This document shows positions 49,185-58,953 of a DNA stretch of 64,000 bases, piece by piece. Source of the stretch: Actinophytocola xanthii (GTDB lineage Bacteria > Actinomycetota > Actinomycetes > Mycobacteriales > Pseudonocardiaceae); NCBI RefSeq assembly GCF_001921205.1, contig NZ_MSIE01000018.1:1-64000 (forward strand). The letters are read 5' to 3'. The translations under genes were made by a program, and so were the position numbers. The notes beneath the pieces are model-generated. The model saw only the letters and a list, made by a program, of their open reading frames with translations, did no database searches and was not told the DNA's origin. Position 1 is the first letter of the stretch. Each line of letters opens with the position of its first letter.

Positions 49185-50626
49185 CGCACATGAAGATCAT
49201 CGCTGTTGGCGCGAGCGTCACCGGCCTCGCGGCGGCCGCCGCGCTGGCCGACGCCGGCCACGAGGTGCTCCTGGTGGAGCGGGAGGCCGTCGATCCGCCG
49301 TCCACCCTGGACGAGGCGGCTGACGGGTGGGCCAGGCCGACCGTGCCCCAGGCCGCGCACTCCCACGCCTTCGGGTCGCGGGGGACCAACCTGCTGCGCG
49401 ACCGGCTGTCCGACGTGTACGAGGCGCTGCTCGCGGCAGGTGCGGGCACGGTCAACCTGGCCGACTACCCGCCGCCGATGCTCGGCGACTTCGAGCGCAA
49501 GCCCGAGGACGACGACCTCAACATGCTCACCGTGCGCCGCTCGGTGTTCGAGTGGGTGCTGCGGGAGCGGGCCCTGTCCCGGCCCGGGGTGTCGGTCCGC
49601 AGCGGCGCCACCGTGCGCGGCCTGCTCACCGACGGCGGTTCGGTCACCGGCGTTCGGCTGGCCGACGGCGCCGAGCTGACCGCCGACCTGGTACTGGACA
49701 CCAGTGGGCGCAAGAGCTCGGCACACCAGTGGCTCGCCGCGGCCGGTCTGCCGGTGCCCGAGCAGACCAGCGAGAGCTGCCGCATCACCTACTACACCCG
49801 CTACTACCGCCGGCTCACCCCCGCGCCGCCCGGCCCACTCAACCGCGGGTTCGGCGCGGGCGGGCTGTGGGACAGCTACACGGCGGTGCTGTTCCTCGGT
49901 GACAAGGACACCTTCTCCATCTCGCTCGGCGTGCTGCCGGACGACAAGGAGATGAAGGCGCTGCGCACCGAGGAAGCGTTCACCGCGGCCATCCGGGCCA
50001 CCCCGCTGCTGGCGGGCTGGGTCGCACCGGGGAACTCCGAGCCGATCTCCCCCGTGTACGCCATGGGTGGGCTGGACAACAGCTCGCGGCTGGCCGACCC
50101 GGGCGGCGACCTGCCGGTGGGCTTCTACGGCCTCGGTGACGCCGTGTGCACGACCAACCCGGCCTACGGCCGGGGCGTGTCGCTCGCGCTGGCACACGTC
50201 TTCGAGTTGGTCGACCTGCTCGCGGCACACCCGGCGGTGGACCGCGGCCAGGCGGCGAAGTTCGCGGGCGCCAGCAAGGCGCTGCTCGCGCCGTGGCTCG
50301 GCGAGTCGATCGCCAACGACCGCGGCCGGGCCGGGCTGTGGGAGGCGACGGTCGCCGGCGAGCGTCCGCAGCAGCCCCCGCCGGGCGTGGTGACCTTCGG
50401 CGCCGTCGTCGCGGCGTCCACGAAGGACGCCGAGATCTGGCGGCGGGTGGCGCAGGTGATGATGTCGCTGGTGTCGCCGGCGGAGCTGTACGCCAACGAC
50501 GAGATCAAGCAACGGGTCGGCAGGGCGCTGGCCGGCGGTCCGCCGCCGCAGCTGCCCGGGGCGAGCCGGGCGGACCTGGTCGCGGCGGTGCGGGCCGCGG
50601 GCGGGGCCACCGAGCAGGCCGCCTGA
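49181..50626 (+). CDS. FAD-dependent monooxygenase (aromatic hydroxylase/epoxidase-like)
   Basis: The protein is ~481 residues. Its FAD dinucleotide motif is slightly unusual (AVGASVTGLAAAAAL, with serine where the second glycine is usual). The conserved GD motif is GLGDAVCTTNPAYGRGVSLA. Mid-region TSGRKSSAHQWL is typical of group A flavoprotein monooxygenases. These insert one oxygen atom using NAD(P)H and O2. GTG 49181 overlaps the SnoaL stop; ATG 49190 is an alternative. A strong terminator follows, closing the E1-to-monooxygenase operon. Confidence 0.86.
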   Translation: MTHMKIIAVGASVTGLAAAAALADAGHEVLLVEREAVDPPSTLDEAADGWARPTVPQAAHSHAFGSRGTNLLRDRLSDVYEALLAAGAGTVNLADYPPPMLGDFERKPEDDDLNMLTVRRSVFEWVLRERALSRPGVSVRSGATVRGLLTDGGSVTGVRLADGAELTADLVLDTSGRKSSAHQWLAAAGLPVPEQTSESCRITYYTRYYRRLTPAPPGPLNRGFGAGGLWDSYTAVLFLGDKDTFSISLGVLPDDKEMKALRTEEAFTAAIRATPLLAGWVAPGNSEPISPVYAMGGLDNSSRLADPGGDLPVGFYGLGDAVCTTNPAYGRGVSLALAHVFELVDLLAAHPAVDRGQAAKFAGASKALLAPWLGESIANDRGRAGLWEATVAGERPQQPPPGVVTFGAVVAASTKDAEIWRRVAQVMMSLVSPAELYANDEIKQRVGRALAGGPPPQLPGASRADLVAAVRAAGGATEQAA

Positions 50627-50634
50627 CCCCCGCT

Positions 50635-50670
50635 GTCCGTGGCACCGCCGGCTCCGGCGGTGCCACGGGC
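50635..50670 (+). terminator. Strong hairpin terminator after the monooxygenase gene
   Basis: GTGGCACCGCCG (50639-50650) pairs perfectly with CGGCGGTGCCAC (50655-50666) around a 4-base loop, extended by further flanking pairs. It is 9 bp after the stop codon and is one of the strongest hairpins in the window. Confidence 0.8.
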
Positions 50671-50693
50671 ACCTCACGAGGAGGAGACTTCCC

Positions 50694-51329
50694 ATGCGGC
50701 TGGCCGTGTTCGGGGCGACCGGGGGCACTGGGCGAAGCGTGATCGCGCAGGCCCTCGCGGCGGGTGACAAGGTGACGGCGCTGGCCCGCGACCCGTCCGC
50801 GCTCGCCGAGTTCGGCGATCGGATCACGGTCGTCGGCGGGGACGTGCTCGACCCGGCGGCCGTGGCCGCGGTCGTGGCCGGCTCGGAGGCGGTCGTCTCC
50901 GCGCTGGGGATCGGCATGCACCGGCACGCCACGACCGTGTACTCCGTGGGCACCGGCAACATCCTGGACGCGATGGCGGCCGAGGGCACGAGCAGGCTGC
51001 TCGTCGTGTCGACGACGTCGCTGGAGATCCCGTCGAGGCGGCAGTTCGCCGAGTGGTTCCTGGCGAGGTTCCTGCTGCACAAGATCCTGGCCAAGCCCTA
51101 CGCGGACATGGCGGAGATGGAGCGGCGGGTGCGGGCCAGCGACCTCGACTGGACCCTGGTGCGGGCGGCCCGGCTCACCACGGGCCCGGCCACCGGCCGC
51201 TACCGCACCGCGCTCGGCGAGAAGCTGCGCGGGTGCTGGTCGATCTCCCGCGCCGACGTGGCCCACTACCTGCTGGCCCACGTCGGCGACGCCTCGACCT
51301 TCCGCACCACCGCCGAGATCGCCTACTAG
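50694..51329 (+). CDS. NAD(P)-binding protein (atypical SDR / NmrA-like)
   Basis: The 211-residue Rossmann protein begins MRLAVFGATGGTGRSVIAQA with the GxxGxxG NADP motif. It continues VSALGIGMHRHATTVYSVGT and LLVVSTTSLEIPSRRQ. It belongs to the NAD(P)H-binding group near biliverdin-IXb reductase/NmrA, which contains reductases and regulatory members. ATG 50694 follows GAGGAGGAG. It lies just beyond the terminator of the E1 operon, so it needs its own promoter or read-through. It converges with the membrane-protein pseudogene. Confidence 0.82.
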   Translation: MRLAVFGATGGTGRSVIAQALAAGDKVTALARDPSALAEFGDRITVVGGDVLDPAAVAAVVAGSEAVVSALGIGMHRHATTVYSVGTGNILDAMAAEGTSRLLVVSTTSLEIPSRRQFAEWFLARFLLHKILAKPYADMAEMERRVRASDLDWTLVRAARLTTGPATGRYRTALGEKLRGCWSISRADVAHYLLAHVGDASTFRTTAEIAY

Positions 51330-52476
51330 TCACGCTGGTCACGCTGCCCATGGGCGAACACGCCGGCCAGCAGCCAGACCGGGGCCAGGCTGGCGGCCAG
51401 CAGGGCGACCGAGAGGTGCTTGGTGGTCTCGTTGCCCTCGCCGAACACCGCGGTGAGGTACTGGACGACGGTGACGCCGACGAGCGCGATCGTGACCAGG
51501 GCGAAGCCGCGCCGGAGGGTGCCGGGTTTCGAGCGGCGGGCCAGCACCACCGCGGCGGCGAGGCAGCCCAGCCAGTAGGCGGCCACGCCGGGGAACCCGG
51601 TCCAGGCGAGTGAGTGGGAGACGGTCGGCAGCAGGCACAGGCGGCATTCCTGGCTGCCCGGTGGCCGACCGGAGAACTCTCCGTAGCTGCCCAGGTAGTC
51701 GGGGCGGAAGGTGAAGTAGTCGTTGGCACCGGCGACGATGATCCGGACGACCATGCGCGGGTGGTCGAGCAGGTAGTCGCGCAGGTTCTCCCGGGTGATC
51801 AGGTCCTCGTGCTCGGCGAAGCGCGGGTCGCCGCGCATTGGTCGAGGGCTCCACCAGTGGGGTGCCGCTGTAGCGCCCGAAGTCCTCCGGCAGGCCCAGG
51901 TCAGCGGCGGCCCGCGCCGGGTCGCCGCCGAGGTGAGCGAGACCAGGGCCACCGCCGGCAGCAGCAGGATCGAAGCCCTGGCACGCCCCGTGGGCAACCG
52001 GCGGGTCAGCAGGAAGATCGCGAGCGGCGCCACCAGCGTGATCGTGGACAGCTTGGCTGTGACGGCCAGTGCCGCGCCCGCCGTGGCGACCAGGAACGCC
52101 GTCCGCAGGTGCTCGCCACGACCGCGGCCACCCCGGCGAGCGCGAACGTGACCAGCCCGATGAACGCGGCCGGCTCGGTGTACGGCGACGCCGCAGGCAC
52201 CGCGTGCCCTCCGGCACCTCGGTGTACACGAAATCGACGAAGTCCCACCGGGCCGATCCCGCAGGCGGGGCGCCGCTGTCGGCGCCGAGCCTGCACATCA
52301 GCGGGAGGCGTCGCCGTTGTTGGCATTCCCACCGGCGTCACGGCCAGCTGCCGCACGGTCATCAGCGCGGCGGCGAGCACGGCCGCGAGCCCGTGCCACG
52401 TTCGGGGCGCCGTCACCGGTTCGGCGGGCGCCCCGACAGGCTGCTGTTCTTCTCGAAGCCCCCCGGAAGTTCCCAT
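51326..52476 (-). pseudogene. Frameshifted polytopic membrane protein (WsfD-like glycan hexose transferase)
   Basis: Coding-quality segments of one protein lie in different frames. An N-terminal part from ATG 52476 has a membrane helix (AAVLAAALMTVRQLAVTPVG). Then come ARWDFVDFVYTEVPEG, TEPAAFIGLVTFALAGVAAV, VATAGAALAVTAKLSTITLV, ADLGLPEDFGRYSGTPLVEP and the in-frame end (EHEDLITRENLRDYLLDHP, then FRPDYLGSYGEFSGRPPGSQ). At least four frame changes occur between ~51850 and 52300. The conserved end recalls WsfD-type glycan transferases from memory. The gene is clearly dead, or this stretch is poorly sequenced. Confidence 0.75.
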
Positions 52477-52528
52477 CACCCGTATTCGTCGACCGACCTG
52501 GTCGTCCGTTACAGGTGTCGGAAGAGTG

Positions 52529-52915
52529 TCAGCCCTTGGGGGGACGGCCGGGCGGTGGGCCGAGCGGGCCGGACAGGTGGCAGTGCGCGAGCGCCCAGCC
52601 CTCGCCCTGCCGGGACAGCACCAGCGTGGCGCGGAACTCCCCGGTGGCCGGGTGGCCGTTGTAGCTGCCCTCCTGGCGCTGGACGGCCACCACGACGGCG
52701 GTGTCACCGAACTCGCGAACCTCCGGGTCGCGCAGCTCGAAGGCGGTCGGCACCAGCGCGCCGGACCGGTAACGGTCGATCCACTGGTCCTTGGTGAGCA
52801 CGAAACCCAGTGGCCCGACGCCACGGAAATCGGCAGCGAGGATTCTCTCCAACGCCTCGGTGTCGGCCTTGAGCTCGGCGGTGGCGAACTGCTCGATCGT
52901 GGCGGTAACACTCAT
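52529..52915 (-). CDS. NTF2-like / DUF4440-type small protein
   Basis: The 128-residue protein from ATG 52915 has an NTF2 fold pattern: IEQFATAELKADTEALERIL, DFRGVGPLGFVLTKDQWIDR, then beta strands VVVAVQRQEGSYNGHPATGE and GWALAHCHLSG. Members include steroid-isomerase-like enzymes and polyketide tailoring proteins, and others of unknown role. It lies between the pseudogene and a divergent membrane-protein gene in the biosynthetic region. Confidence 0.8.
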   Translation of the reverse strand: MSVTATIEQFATAELKADTEALERILAADFRGVGPLGFVLTKDQWIDRYRSGALVPTAFELRDPEVREFGDTAVVVAVQRQEGSYNGHPATGEFRATLVLSRQGEGWALAHCHLSGPLGPPPGRPPKG

Positions 52916-53007
52916 GACCCGACCATACTGCCGATTCTCTCGAGGGCCGCTCGATGGGCGATCAGGAACTCTCGCCGGGAATTCCGCCGCGAACCTACGC
53001 TCTGCCA

Positions 53008-53712
53008 ATGACGTCAACGGTTCCGCGGGAAACGCACACGTCCACCGAAGCCGGTTCCTCGGTCGCCGTCCCGGCCGTCGTCACCGTCGGGCTGTTCCTG
53101 GCGAGCCTGGTGGCCGGGCTGGTGTCCGCCGGTGCCGTGTACACCTCGCCGTTCGTCGACGACGGCGACATCGGCGAGTTCTACGCCGAGCACACCTCGC
53201 TGGTCGCCTGGGTCGGCCTCCTCCAGTTCGCGGCCGGGCTCGCGCTGGCCGTCTGCACCGCCACCCTGGTCACCCGGCTGCGCCTGCTCGCTCCGGAGGC
53301 CGCGGCGCGCACCGCCACGGCCTTCGCCGGCGGGCTGCTCGCCGGCGCGTTCCTCGCGCTCAACGGCCTCGTCCAGTGGGTCATGGCACACCCGGGCGTC
53401 ACCGCGGAACCCGCCGTGCGCCGGGCCATGCACTACCTGTACTTCGGGCTCGGCGGGTTCGCCCACGTGGCCGCTGGTGCCGTGCTGGTCGGTGCGGTCG
53501 CGCTGGTCGCCCGTCGGTCCCGGCTCCTGCCGGTGTGGCTGACCGCGACCGGGCTGGCGATCGCCGTGGTGTCGCTCGCGTCCGGCCTCACCTTCGTCAC
53601 CGAGGCGGCCACCACGTTGATCCCGATCGGACGGTTCGCCGCGCTGTTGTGGCTGGTGGCGGTCGGCTTCCTGCTGCCGAGGCAGCGCCGGGAGGTTCCT
53701 CGCCGGGTGTGA
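53008..53712 (+). CDS. Six-helix membrane protein (DUF4386-like)
   Basis: The 234-residue protein starts at ATG 53008 with six predicted membrane helices, for example VVTVGLFLASLVAGLVSAGA, FAAGLALAVCTATLVTRLRL and FAGGLLAGAFLALNGLVQW. It has no transport or catalytic motif. Its layout fits DUF4386/DUF998-like small membrane proteins. It lies 45 bp upstream of the PKS gene on the same strand and could be co-transcribed; a role in export or immunity is speculative. Confidence 0.7.
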   Translation: MTSTVPRETHTSTEAGSSVAVPAVVTVGLFLASLVAGLVSAGAVYTSPFVDDGDIGEFYAEHTSLVAWVGLLQFAAGLALAVCTATLVTRLRLLAPEAAARTATAFAGGLLAGAFLALNGLVQWVMAHPGVTAEPAVRRAMHYLYFGLGGFAHVAAGAVLVGAVALVARRSRLLPVWLTATGLAIAVVSLASGLTFVTEAATTLIPIGRFAALLWLVAVGFLLPRQRREVPRRV

Positions 53713-53757
53713 CTGCGGACCGATGCGGACGGGACGGCCCGGTCGGATGATCGAAGC

Positions 53758-56700
53758 GTGGAGACCTCCCGCGACGACATCGCGATCATCGGCATGGGCT
53801 GCCGCCTGCCCGGCGACATCACCTCGCCGGAGGCGTTCTGGAACTCGTTGGCCGGGAGTGTGGACGCGATCGGCGAGGTGCCGGCCGAGCGGTGGGCGCA
53901 CTACCGGGAGGTCAGCCAGGAGAACGCCGCGGCGTTGCGCAAGACCACCGGCCTCGGCGGCTTTCTGTCCGATGTAGACGGCTTCGATGCCACGTTCTTC
54001 GGCATCTCCCCGCGCGAGGCCGCCCTGATGGACCCGCAGCAGCGGATGGCGCTCGAGGTCTCCTGGGAGGCGCTGGAACACGCCGGCATCGTGCCCGGTT
54101 CGCTCGCCGGGTCGGACACCGGCGTGTTCATCGGGGTGAACAGCGACGACCACGGGCGCAGGCTGCTGGAGGACCTGCCGCGGATCGAGGCCTGGACCGG
54201 GATCGGCTCCTCGATGTGTGCGGTCGCCAACCGGATCTCCTACGTGCTCGACCTGCACGGCCCCAGCATGGCGGTGGACACGGCCTGCTCGTCCTCGCTG
54301 GTCGCGCTGCACCTGGCGGCGCAGAGCCTGCGCACGGGCGAGACGCCGGTCGCGATAGCCGGCGGGGTCATGCTGATGGTGGCGCCCGGCCTGACCATGG
54401 TGATGGACGCCGCGGGCGCGCTCGCTCCCGACGGGCGGTCCAAGTCCTTCGACGCCGCCGCGGACGGCTACGGCCGCGGCGAGGGCTGCGGCATCGTGGT
54501 GCTCAAGCGGCTGGCCGACGCGCGCCGCGACGGTGACCGGGTGCTCGCGGTGGTCCGCGGTAGCGCGGTCAACCAGGACGGGCGCACCAACGGGATCATG
54601 GCGCCGAGCCGGGACGCGCAGGAGTACGTGTTGCGCCAGGCCTGCCGGCAGGCAGGCGTGGCGCCGGAGTCGGTGGACTACGTCGAGGCGCACGGCACCG
54701 GCACCCGCGCGGGCGACCCCATCGAGGCCGGTGCGATCGCCGCGGTCTACGGCACCGGCCGGCCCACCGACCGCCCGTGCCTGATCGGTTCGGTGAAGTC
54801 CAACATCGGCCACCTGGAGGCCGCCTCGGGCATCGCCGGGGTGATCAAGGCCGTACTGGCCATCGAGCGGGCGGCCATCCCGCCCAGCATCAACTTCACC
54901 AGGCCGAACCCGGACATCCCCTGGGACGGCTCGGGTCTGCGGGTGGTCACCGAGCTCACGCCGTGGCCGAGCACGGGCGGGCCACGCCGGGCCGGGGTGT
55001 CCGGCTACGGCTACGGCGGCACGATCGCGCACCTGGTCCTCGAGCAGGCGCGCGGGCAGGACGTCGTGCGCCCGGCTCCGGACCGGGGTACCGCGCTGCG
55101 GGTGTACCCGCTGTCCGGCGCCTCCCCGGAGTCCGTGCGCGACTACGCGGGCTCGCTGGCCGACTGGCTCGTCGCCGAGGGCACCGAGACCGCCGACGTC
55201 GCGCACACCCTGACCAGGCGCCGCGCCCACCTCGGCCACCGCACGGCCGTGCTCGCCGCCGGCCGCGAGGAGCTGGTGGGCCGGCTGCGCCAGGTGCCGC
55301 TCGGCGAACCACGCGACGGTCTGGTCTCCGGGCGGGTCCTGCCCGGCGCGGAGCGCGGCGCGGTCTGGGTGTTCTCCGGCCACGGCTCGCAGTGGATCGG
55401 GATGGGGCGGGAGCTGCTCGCGACCGAGCCGGCGTTCGGTGCCGCGCTCGACGAGCTGGAGGCCATCTGCCTCGCCGAGATGGGTGTGTCCCCGCGCAGG
55501 GCGTTGCTCGAGGGCGACCTCCTGCACACCGACCGGATCCAACTGCTGATCTTCGCCGTGCAGGTCGGGCTGGCCAGGGTCTGGGCGGCCCGGGGGCTCG
55601 CCCCGGCCGCGGTGCTCGGCCACTCGGTCGGTGAGATCGCCGCCGCGGTGGTCGCCGGCGTACTCGACATGGCCGACGGCGCCCGGCTGATCTGCCGGCG
55701 GTCCACGTTGCTGCGCCGGGTGGCCGGCCGCGGCGCGATGGCGATGGTGGACCTGTCCTTCGCCGAGGCGCAGGCACGGCTGGCGGCCGTGGACGGGGTG
55801 TCCGCGGCGATCGCCGCCGCACCCTCGTCCACCGTGATCGCCGGGGACACCGCCGTGCTGGAGGTGGTGGTCAAGCAGTGGACCGCGGACGGCCTGCACG
55901 TCCAGCGGGTCAACTCCGACGTCGCGTTCCACAGCCACCACATGGACCCGCTCGTCGACGAGCTGGCCGACGCCGTGCGGGACCTGTCGCCGAGGGCGGG
56001 TGCGGTGCCGGTGTACTCCACATCGCTGGCCGACCCGCGGGGCGAGGATCCGCGCGACGGGGCCTACTGGGCGGGGAACCTGCGCAACCCGGTGCGGTTC
56101 GCCGACGCCGTTCGGGCAGCGCTGGCGGACGGGTTCCGCGCGTTCGTGGAGATCGCGCCGCACCCGGTGGTGTCGTACTCGATCAACGAGGTGCTCACCG
56201 CCGAGGGGATCGCCGACGCCGTGGTCGCGCACACGCTGCGCCGCAACCGGCCGGAGCAGGCGAGCCTGCTGACCAACCTCGCGGTGTTGCACTGCCACGG
56301 GGTCCCGGTGGACTGGTCGGCCGGCGAGCACGGCGGCGGGCTGGTCGACCTGCCGGTGACCGCCTGGCAGCATCGCGCGCACCGGATGGAGCGACCCAGC
56401 CGTGGTTCTGTCTACACGAGACTGCACGATGTGGACAGCCACACCCTGCTCGGCGCGTCGCTGATCGTGCACGGCACCTCCTCGGTCCGGGTCTGGCAGA
56501 CCTGGCTCGACCACGGCAGCCGGCCCTACCCGGGCGACCACCCGGTCCAGGGAACCGAGATCGTGCCGGCGGCGGTGCTGCTCAACACGTTCTTCGCGGC
56601 GGCGGGCGGGCACACGCTCACCGACGTGTCGCTGCGGGTGCCGGTCTCGCTCGCCGCCGCGCGGGAGCTGCAGATCGTGCACATGGACGGCACGCTGCGG

Positions 56701-58941
56701 CTGTGCTCCCGGCTACCCGGCGAAGCGGGCCAGGGCGAGGCCGGTTCGGAGGAGGCCGACGCGGGCTGGCTCACCCACACCACCGCCGCGGTACCCGCGG
56801 TGGCCGAGGTCCCGGAGCTGGCCGCGCTGCCGCTAGCCGAGCTGCGCAGCCGGTGCACCGAGCGCCTGGACCCGAACTTCGTGACCGACCGGCTGGCCTC
56901 GATCGGGGTCGCGGCAATGGGCTTCCCCTGGCGCATCGAGCGGATCCGGCGCGGGCCCGGCGAGCTCTTCGTGCGCGTGCTGGCCGACCCGGACGGGGTG
57001 CTCCCACCGACCTGGGCCTCCATCCTGGACGCCGCGCTCTCGGCGGCGTCGGTGGTCTTCGAGGGCCCGGCGACGCTGCGGATGCCAGCCCACATCCGGC
57101 GGATCGCCGTCGGCGGGCGTGCCCCCACCGAGGCCGTGCTGAGCGTGCGGGTGCGCCCCAGCTCGACCGACACCGTCGACGTGGTGGTCGCCTCCTCGGA
57201 CGGTTCGGTCGTCGCCACGCTCGCCGGGTTGCGCTATGGCGTGCTGGACGGTGACGTCGGCGCGGCCGCGAGCCCCCGGCGGCTCGTGCACCGGATCGCC
57301 TGGCGGCCGTTCGAGCCGGCCAGCAGGCCGCTGGCGCCGCTGGAGCAGGTGGTGCTCGTCGGGGACACCGGCCTGGCCCGCGACCTCGCCGGGGCCTGGC
57401 TGGCCGCCGCCGACGCCACCGAGCTGGACGCCCTGCGTGACCGGGTCGCCCCCGGCGCCGCGGTGCTGGTCGCCCCGAGGCCCGGCGGGGACGCGGCGGC
57501 CGCCGCCTGGCTGTTGGCCGCCACCGCACGGGTGCTGGCCGGGTGGACCGACCCACCCACGCTCTGGTGCCTGACCAGAGGCGTCCGCGAGGCGGCGACG
57601 CTGGACGCGGTCGCCGAGTCGGCGCTGTGGGGGCTCGGTCGGATCATCGGCGGCGAGTACCCGGCGCTCTGGGGTGGCATCGTCGACCTGCCGGCGACCG
57701 ACCCGCTCGCGTCGGCCGGCCTGGTGCGCCGGGTACTCGCCGCCCGGCCGGGCGAGGACGTGATCACGGTGCGGCACACCGAGCTGGCCGTCGCCCGGCT
57801 CGAGCCGCTGCACGGCGCGCCCACCCGGACCCCGGTCAGCTGCCGGCCGGGGAGCACCTACCTCGTCACCGGCGGCCTCGGCGCCCTCGGCCTGGAGGTC
57901 GCCGCCTGGCTCGCCGGGCGCGGCGCCCGCCGCCTGGTGCTCGCCGGCCGCACCGCGCTACCGCCGCGCACCGGCTGGGACCGGGTCGAGGACCCCGAGG
58001 TCGCCCGCCGGATCGAGGCGGTCCGCGCGCTCGAGGCCACCGGGGTGACGGTGCGCACCGTCGCGCTCGACATCGCCGACCCGGCTCAGGCGGCCCGCGA
58101 GCTGTCCGCGGCGTCGCTGGGCCTGCCGCCGATCCGCGGTGTCGTGCACGCCGCCGGCGTCGTCGACAACCGCCTGCTGCCCGACGTGGACGAGACCTCG
58201 TTCGAGGCCGTGCTGCGCCCGAAGGTCGGCGGCGCGCTGGTCCTGCACGAGCTGTTCCCGCCGGGCAGCCTCGACTTCCTCGCCCTGTTCTCCTCGGCAG
58301 GGCAGCTGCTCGGGCTGCCGGGACAGGCCGGCTACGCCGCGGCCAACGCCGTGCTCGACGCGCTGGCGACCCATCGGGGTGACGCGCTGAGCCTGGGCTG
58401 GACCTCCTGGCGCGGCCTCGGCATGTCGACCTCGTCGGCCGCGATCGACGCCGAGCTGGCCGCCCGAGGCACCGGCGACATCACCGCCGCCGAGGCCTTC
58501 CGGTCCTGGGAGTACGCCGAGCGGTACCCCGTCAACCACGTCGCCGTGCTGCGGACGATCCCGAGGCTGCCCGGCATGCGCCGCCCACCGCTGCTCGCCG
58601 AGCTGGGTGTGGAGGAGCCGCAGGTCCAGGTCGCCGCCGAGACGCCCTGGGCCGGCCTGCGCGACGCGGAGCTGCGCGAGTACCTCGTGCACGAGGTGGC
58701 CACCCAGGTGGCGGCGGAGATGAAGCTCGCCCTCGACGAGCTCGACGTACGCCGGCCGCTGGTCGAGATGGGACTGGACTCGGTGATGACCCAGGTCATC
58801 CGCGGCCGGCTCGAACGCCAGTTCCGGGTCAGCCTGCCGGCCACGCTGCTGTGGAACAAACCCACCGTCCAGGCGATCAGCGACTTCCTCGCCGAGCTGC
58901 TGGCCGGCGAGACGCCACTGCCCCCAGCGGTCGCGGCATAA
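53758..58941 (+). CDS. Iterative type I polyketide synthase, 6-methylsalicylate-synthase type (KS-AT-DH-KR-ACP)
   Basis: This 1727-residue single-module PKS has KS at ~5-430 with Cys177 in DTACSSS, EAHGTGT and KSNIGH histidines. AT at ~530-830 has Ser623 in GHSVGE and VAFHSHH, the malonyl-CoA type. The DH-like domain at ~880-1170 has His928 in HPVQGTEIVP, a perfect HxxxGxxxxP motif. KR at ~1360-1550 has TGGLGALG at ~1370 and Tyr1526 in GYAAAN. ACP at ~1640-1710 has Ser1675 in GLDSVM. Size and order match bacterial 6-methylsalicylate/naphthoate synthases (ChlB1, NcsB, AziB, MdpB group), which act iteratively to make a reduced, cyclised aromatic acid without a thioesterase domain. GTG 53758 is the start; the ribosome site is poor. 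The aryl-acid ligase gene follows 12 bp later. Confidence 0.93.
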   Translation: METSRDDIAIIGMGCRLPGDITSPEAFWNSLAGSVDAIGEVPAERWAHYREVSQENAAALRKTTGLGGFLSDVDGFDATFFGISPREAALMDPQQRMALEVSWEALEHAGIVPGSLAGSDTGVFIGVNSDDHGRRLLEDLPRIEAWTGIGSSMCAVANRISYVLDLHGPSMAVDTACSSSLVALHLAAQSLRTGETPVAIAGGVMLMVAPGLTMVMDAAGALAPDGRSKSFDAAADGYGRGEGCGIVVLKRLADARRDGDRVLAVVRGSAVNQDGRTNGIMAPSRDAQEYVLRQACRQAGVAPESVDYVEAHGTGTRAGDPIEAGAIAAVYGTGRPTDRPCLIGSVKSNIGHLEAASGIAGVIKAVLAIERAAIPPSINFTRPNPDIPWDGSGLRVVTELTPWPSTGGPRRAGVSGYGYGGTIAHLVLEQARGQDVVRPAPDRGTALRVYPLSGASPESVRDYAGSLADWLVAEGTETADVAHTLTRRRAHLGHRTAVLAAGREELVGRLRQVPLGEPRDGLVSGRVLPGAERGAVWVFSGHGSQWIGMGRELLATEPAFGAALDELEAICLAEMGVSPRRALLEGDLLHTDRIQLLIFAVQVGLARVWAARGLAPAAVLGHSVGEIAAAVVAGVLDMADGARLICRRSTLLRRVAGRGAMAMVDLSFAEAQARLAAVDGVSAAIAAAPSSTVIAGDTAVLEVVVKQWTADGLHVQRVNSDVAFHSHHMDPLVDELADAVRDLSPRAGAVPVYSTSLADPRGEDPRDGAYWAGNLRNPVRFADAVRAALADGFRAFVEIAPHPVVSYSINEVLTAEGIADAVVAHTLRRNRPEQASLLTNLAVLHCHGVPVDWSAGEHGGGLVDLPVTAWQHRAHRMERPSRGSVYTRLHDVDSHTLLGASLIVHGTSSVRVWQTWLDHGSRPYPGDHPVQGTEIVPAAVLLNTFFAAAGGHTLTDVSLRVPVSLAAARELQIVHMDGTLRLCSRLPGEAGQGEAGSEEADAGWLTHTTAAVPAVAEVPELAALPLAELRSRCTERLDPNFVTDRLASIGVAAMGFPWRIERIRRGPGELFVRVLADPDGVLPPTWASILDAALSAASVVFEGPATLRMPAHIRRIAVGGRAPTEAVLSVRVRPSSTDTVDVVVASSDGSVVATLAGLRYGVLDGDVGAAASPRRLVHRIAWRPFEPASRPLAPLEQVVLVGDTGLARDLAGAWLAAADATELDALRDRVAPGAAVLVAPRPGGDAAAAAWLLAATARVLAGWTDPPTLWCLTRGVREAATLDAVAESALWGLGRIIGGEYPALWGGIVDLPATDPLASAGLVRRVLAARPGEDVITVRHTELAVARLEPLHGAPTRTPVSCRPGSTYLVTGGLGALGLEVAAWLAGRGARRLVLAGRTALPPRTGWDRVEDPEVARRIEAVRALEATGVTVRTVALDIADPAQAARELSAASLGLPPIRGVVHAAGVVDNRLLPDVDETSFEAVLRPKVGGALVLHELFPPGSLDFLALFSSAGQLLGLPGQAGYAAANAVLDALATHRGDALSLGWTSWRGLGMSTSSAAIDAELAARGTGDITAAEAFRSWEYAERYPVNHVAVLRTIPRLPGMRRPPLLAELGVEEPQVQVAAETPWAGLRDAELREYLVHEVATQVAAEMKLALDELDVRRPLVEMGLDSVMTQVIRGRLERQFRVSLPATLLWNKPTVQAISDFLAELLAGETPLPPAVAA

Positions 58942-58953
58942 GGAGGACCAGAG

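Noticed and set aside
53014-56682. Very long minus-strand open frame (1222 codons) opposite the PKS
   Set aside because: It lies antisense to an obvious PKS with all active-site motifs. The translation is rich in Arg/Gly/His/Pro, typical of GC-rich shadow frames.
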